Shown here: positions 61,900 through 64,000 of the stretch, piece after piece
Layout of the letters: each line of letters starts with the position of its first letter
Position numbering within the stretch: the stretch's first letter is position 1
Assembly: GCA_900315635.1 (NCBI GenBank)
Contig: OMZV01000008.1
Span: 1 to 64,000 of the forward strand
Direction: 5' to 3'
DNA length: 64,000 nt
From: an uncultured Prevotella sp.
GTDB taxonomy: Bacteria; Bacteroidota; Bacteroidia; Bacteroidales; Bacteroidaceae
Program-made: the position numbers and the translations under genes
The notes under the pieces: generated by a model
The model's database searches: none
What the model was told of the DNA's origin: nothing
The model's input: only the letters and a program-made list of their open reading frames with translations

Positions 61900-63972
61900 A
61901 TGCAAAATCAAGATAACAACCAGCAACCGAAGATGCCGAAGTTCAACATGAACTGGATATACATCTTTGTAATAATAGCGCTGGTATTAATATTCTTTTC
62001 CGGCGGAACCAAAGGACTTGGCAACACGTCGGCAAACGTAGAAAAAGACTACACGACATTCGTCAACTATGTCAACAAGGGCTATGCGTCGAAGGTCGAG
62101 ATAAACAAGGACCAGAGTACACTGAAGATGTACGTCCGTCCGGAGCACCAGCGTGAGGTCTTCGGCGGTGGGAACCTTGGCAACGACCCATACGTAAAAG
62201 TCGAAATAGGTTCCATCGACAACCTTGAGACCTTCCTCAACCAGGCTGTTGCCCAGAAGAAGATCTCCGGATTCAGCTACAACAACGATGACTCCAGCCT
62301 GCTCACCAATATATTAATTAATGTATTGCCGTGGGTACTGATAATCTTCGTCTGGTTCTGGCTGATGCGCCGCATGAGTGGCGGCGGTGGCGGCGGTGGC
62401 ATCTTCAGCGTCGGCAAATCGAAGGCAAAGCTCTATGAGAAGTCACAGTCGGTAGGCGTTACTTTCAAGGATGTCGCCGGACAGGAAGGCGCCAAGCAGG
62501 AGGTGCAGGAGATTGTCGACTTTCTGAAGAACCCTAAGAAATATACCGAGCTCGGCGGAAAGATTCCAAAGGGCGCACTGCTTATCGGACCTCCGGGCAC
62601 CGGTAAGACCCTGCTTGCCAAGGCCGTTGCCGGCGAGGCTGGCGTACCGTTCTTCTCTATGAGCGGTTCCGACTTCGTAGAGATGTTCGTCGGTGTCGGA
62701 GCAAGCCGTGTTCGTGACGTGTTCCGTCAGGCTAAGGAGAAAGCGCCATGTATCATCTTCATCGATGAGATTGATGCCGTTGGTCGTGCCCGTTCTAAGA
62801 ACCCGGCGATGGGTGGCAACGACGAGCGTGAGAACACCCTGAACGCCCTTCTGACCGAGATGGACGGATTCGGAACTAACTCCGGTGTCATCGTCCTTGC
62901 AGCCACCAACCGTGCCGACATGCTCGACAAGGCATTGCTGCGTGCCGGACGATTCGACCGCCAGATACATGTCGACCTTCCTGACCTTGCCGAGCGTAAG
63001 GCAATATTCATGGTTCACCTGAAGCCGTTGAAGTACGATAAGAACCTTGACGTTGACTTCCTCGCCCGCCAGACTCCGGGATTCTCAGGTGCCGACATTG
63101 CCAATGTATGCAATGAGGCTGCGCTTATTGCGGCCCGCCATAATAAGAAAGAGGTATCGAGCCAGGACTTCCTCGACGCCGTTGACCGTATCATCGGTGG
63201 ACTGGAGAAGAAGACAAAGGTAATGACTGCCGAGGAGAAACGTTCCATCGCCATCCACGAGGCAGGTCACGCCACTGTCAGCTGGTTCTGCAAACATGCC
63301 AACCCACTGGTCAAGGTTACCATCGTTCCACGTGGTCAGGCTCTCGGTGCCGCATGGTATCTGCCTGAGGAGCGTGTCATAACGACTAAGGAAGAGATGC
63401 TCGACGAGATGTGCTCTCTGCTTGGTGGACGTGCCGCCGAAGAGCTGTTCGTCGGTCAGATTTCGACCGGAGCAATGAACGACCTCGAGCGTGCGACAAA
63501 GAGCGCCTACGGAATGATTGCCTACGCCGGAATGAGTGACAAGCTTCCGAACATCTGCTATTACAACAATCAGGACTACTCGTTCCAGAAGCCATACTCT
63601 GAGTCGACAGCAAAGGTCATGGACAGCGAGGTTCTGAAGATGATAAATGAGGAGTACGACCGTGCAAAGAAGATCCTCACCGAGCACAAGGAAGGTCACA
63701 ACAAGCTTGCCCAGCTGCTCTATGAGAAGGAGGTCATCTACACTAAGGATGTCGAGGCTATCCTTGGCAAGCGTCCGTACAAGAGTCGTTCGGAAGAGAT
63801 TCTCGAGGAGAATGAGAAGAACGAGCAGGCTAAGAAGGAACAGGCTAAGGAAGCCGATGGCGAAGCTCCGAAACTCGAAGACCAGAGTGACGAGGTGAAG
63901 AAGGCTCAGGCTGAGTTCGACAAGTCAAAGGGAAATTCCTCACCAAGCCTCCCCGAAGGTGAGGATGCTTAA
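61900..63972 (+). CDS. ftsH: ATP-dependent zinc metalloprotease FtsH
   Basis: A 690-residue membrane-anchored AAA protease that removes misfolded and short-lived membrane and regulatory proteins. Membrane segments at about 18-38 and 138-158 flank a periplasmic domain; then a Gly-rich stretch, Walker A GPPGTGKT (230-237), Walker [13 protein letters not shown], the second region of homology with [20 protein letters not shown], and the zinc site HEAGH (453-457). ATG 61900 is preferred over an in-frame TTG at 61879 that lies in a dispersed repeat. The last eleven residues ([11 protein letters not shown]) are encoded by another copy of that repeat family. Confidence 0.96.
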   Translation: MQNQDNNQQPKMPKFNMNWIYIFVIIALVLIFFSGGTKGLGNTSANVEKDYTTFVNYVNKGYASKVEINKDQSTLKMYVRPEHQREVFGGGNLGNDPYVKVEIGSIDNLETFLNQAVAQKKISGFSYNNDDSSLLTNILINVLPWVLIIFVWFWLMRRMSGGGGGGGIFSVGKSKAKLYEKSQSVGVTFKDVAGQEGAKQEVQEIVDFLKNPKKYTELGGKIPKGALLIGPPGTGKTLLAKAVAGEAGVPFFSMSGSDFVEMFVGVGASRVRDVFRQAKEKAPCIIFIDEIDAVGRARSKNPAMGGNDERENTLNALLTEMDGFGTNSGVIVLAATNRADMLDKALLRAGRFDRQIHVDLPDLAERKAIFMVHLKPLKYDKNLDVDFLARQTPGFSGADIANVCNEAALIAARHNKKEVSSQDFLDAVDRIIGGLEKKTKVMTAEEKRSIAIHEAGHATVSWFCKHANPLVKVTIVPRGQALGAAWYLPEERVITTKEEMLDEMCSLLGGRAAEELFVGQISTGAMNDLERATKSAYGMIAYAGMSDKLPNICYYNNQDYSFQKPYSESTAKVMDSEVLKMINEEYDRAKKILTEHKEGHNKLAQLLYEKEVIYTKDVEAILGKRPYKSRSEEILEENEKNEQAKKEQAKEADGEAPKLEDQSDEVKKAQAEFDKSKGNSSPSLPEGEDA
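63938..63964 (+). repeat. GC-rich dispersed repeat encoding the FtsH C terminus
   Basis: CCTCACCAAGCCTCCCC (63938-63954) followed by GAAGGTGAGG, so that CCTCACC and GGTGAGG pair. It is in frame with ftsH and runs to 8 bases before the end of the gene. Confidence 0.8.
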
Positions 63973-64000
63973 TCACCTAGAAAACAATGAAGAATTTAAT

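Overview
The window looks like a chromosomal segment of a gut or rumen Bacteroidota, most likely Prevotellaceae. Evidence seen directly: a SusC/SusD polysaccharide-utilisation locus, a SprA-type type IX secretion (T9SS) translocon, meso-diaminopimelate dehydrogenase, C-terminal sorting domains, and repeated promoters of the Bacteroidota form TTTG-N19-TAnnTTTG (exact at merR, dnaG, etfB, alaS and the tRNA). Nothing indicates a prophage, plasmid, integron or CRISPR locus.

Layout. 0.4-11.7 kb: beta-glucan (laminarin-type) utilisation locus with susC, susD, a duplicated-domain glycan-binding lipoprotein, GH16, GH5 and GH3. 11.7-16.1 kb: RNase HII, a HAD phosphatase, a four-CxxC zinc-ribbon protein, UDP-galactopyranose mutase, a MerR regulator and a BASS-like transporter. 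16.3-22.2 kb: a DeoR regulator divergent from a split transketolase, an FGGY kinase and a FucI/AraA-type isomerase, a set that matches the known D-apiose pathway. 22.3-27.5 kb: nadB, a DacB carboxypeptidase, ddh and ruvA. 27.6-37.7 kb: the giant sprA, then a pectate lyase carrying a T9SS sorting domain and a lipocalin-like lipoprotein. 38-42 kb: etfB-etfA-acyl-CoA dehydrogenase. 42-43.2 kb: a gene-free, palindrome-rich region. 43.2-51.7 kb: dnaG, an S23/four-helix-bundle gene, cardiolipin synthase, rsmD, a DUF3822-like gene, a RecD-like helicase and a SprT-like metalloprotease. 51.9-60.7 kb: alaS and a 1909-residue secreted protein with a sorting domain. 60.7-64 kb: a small YIKP protein, tRNA-Gln(CTG), rsfS and ftsH.

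Working together: the locus at the left end binds, cuts and imports beta-glucan; the DeoR cluster would convert an aldose to a ketose phosphate and split it with a two-subunit transketolase; SprA would export the pectate lyase and the giant protein; EtfAB would pass electrons from the acyl-CoA dehydrogenase.

The most unusual layer is non-coding. Several families of dispersed repeats fill the intergenic space, often ending a few bases before a start codon: an AT-rich repeat that flanks the four-helix-bundle gene as inverted repeats and has a gene-free copy in front of glf, a GC-rich hairpin family that has entered coding sequence in the helicase and ftsH, arrays of triloop hairpins, and a nested palindrome of about 490 bp. 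The repeat-flanked four-helix-bundle unit is the best candidate for an undescribed mobile or regulatory system.
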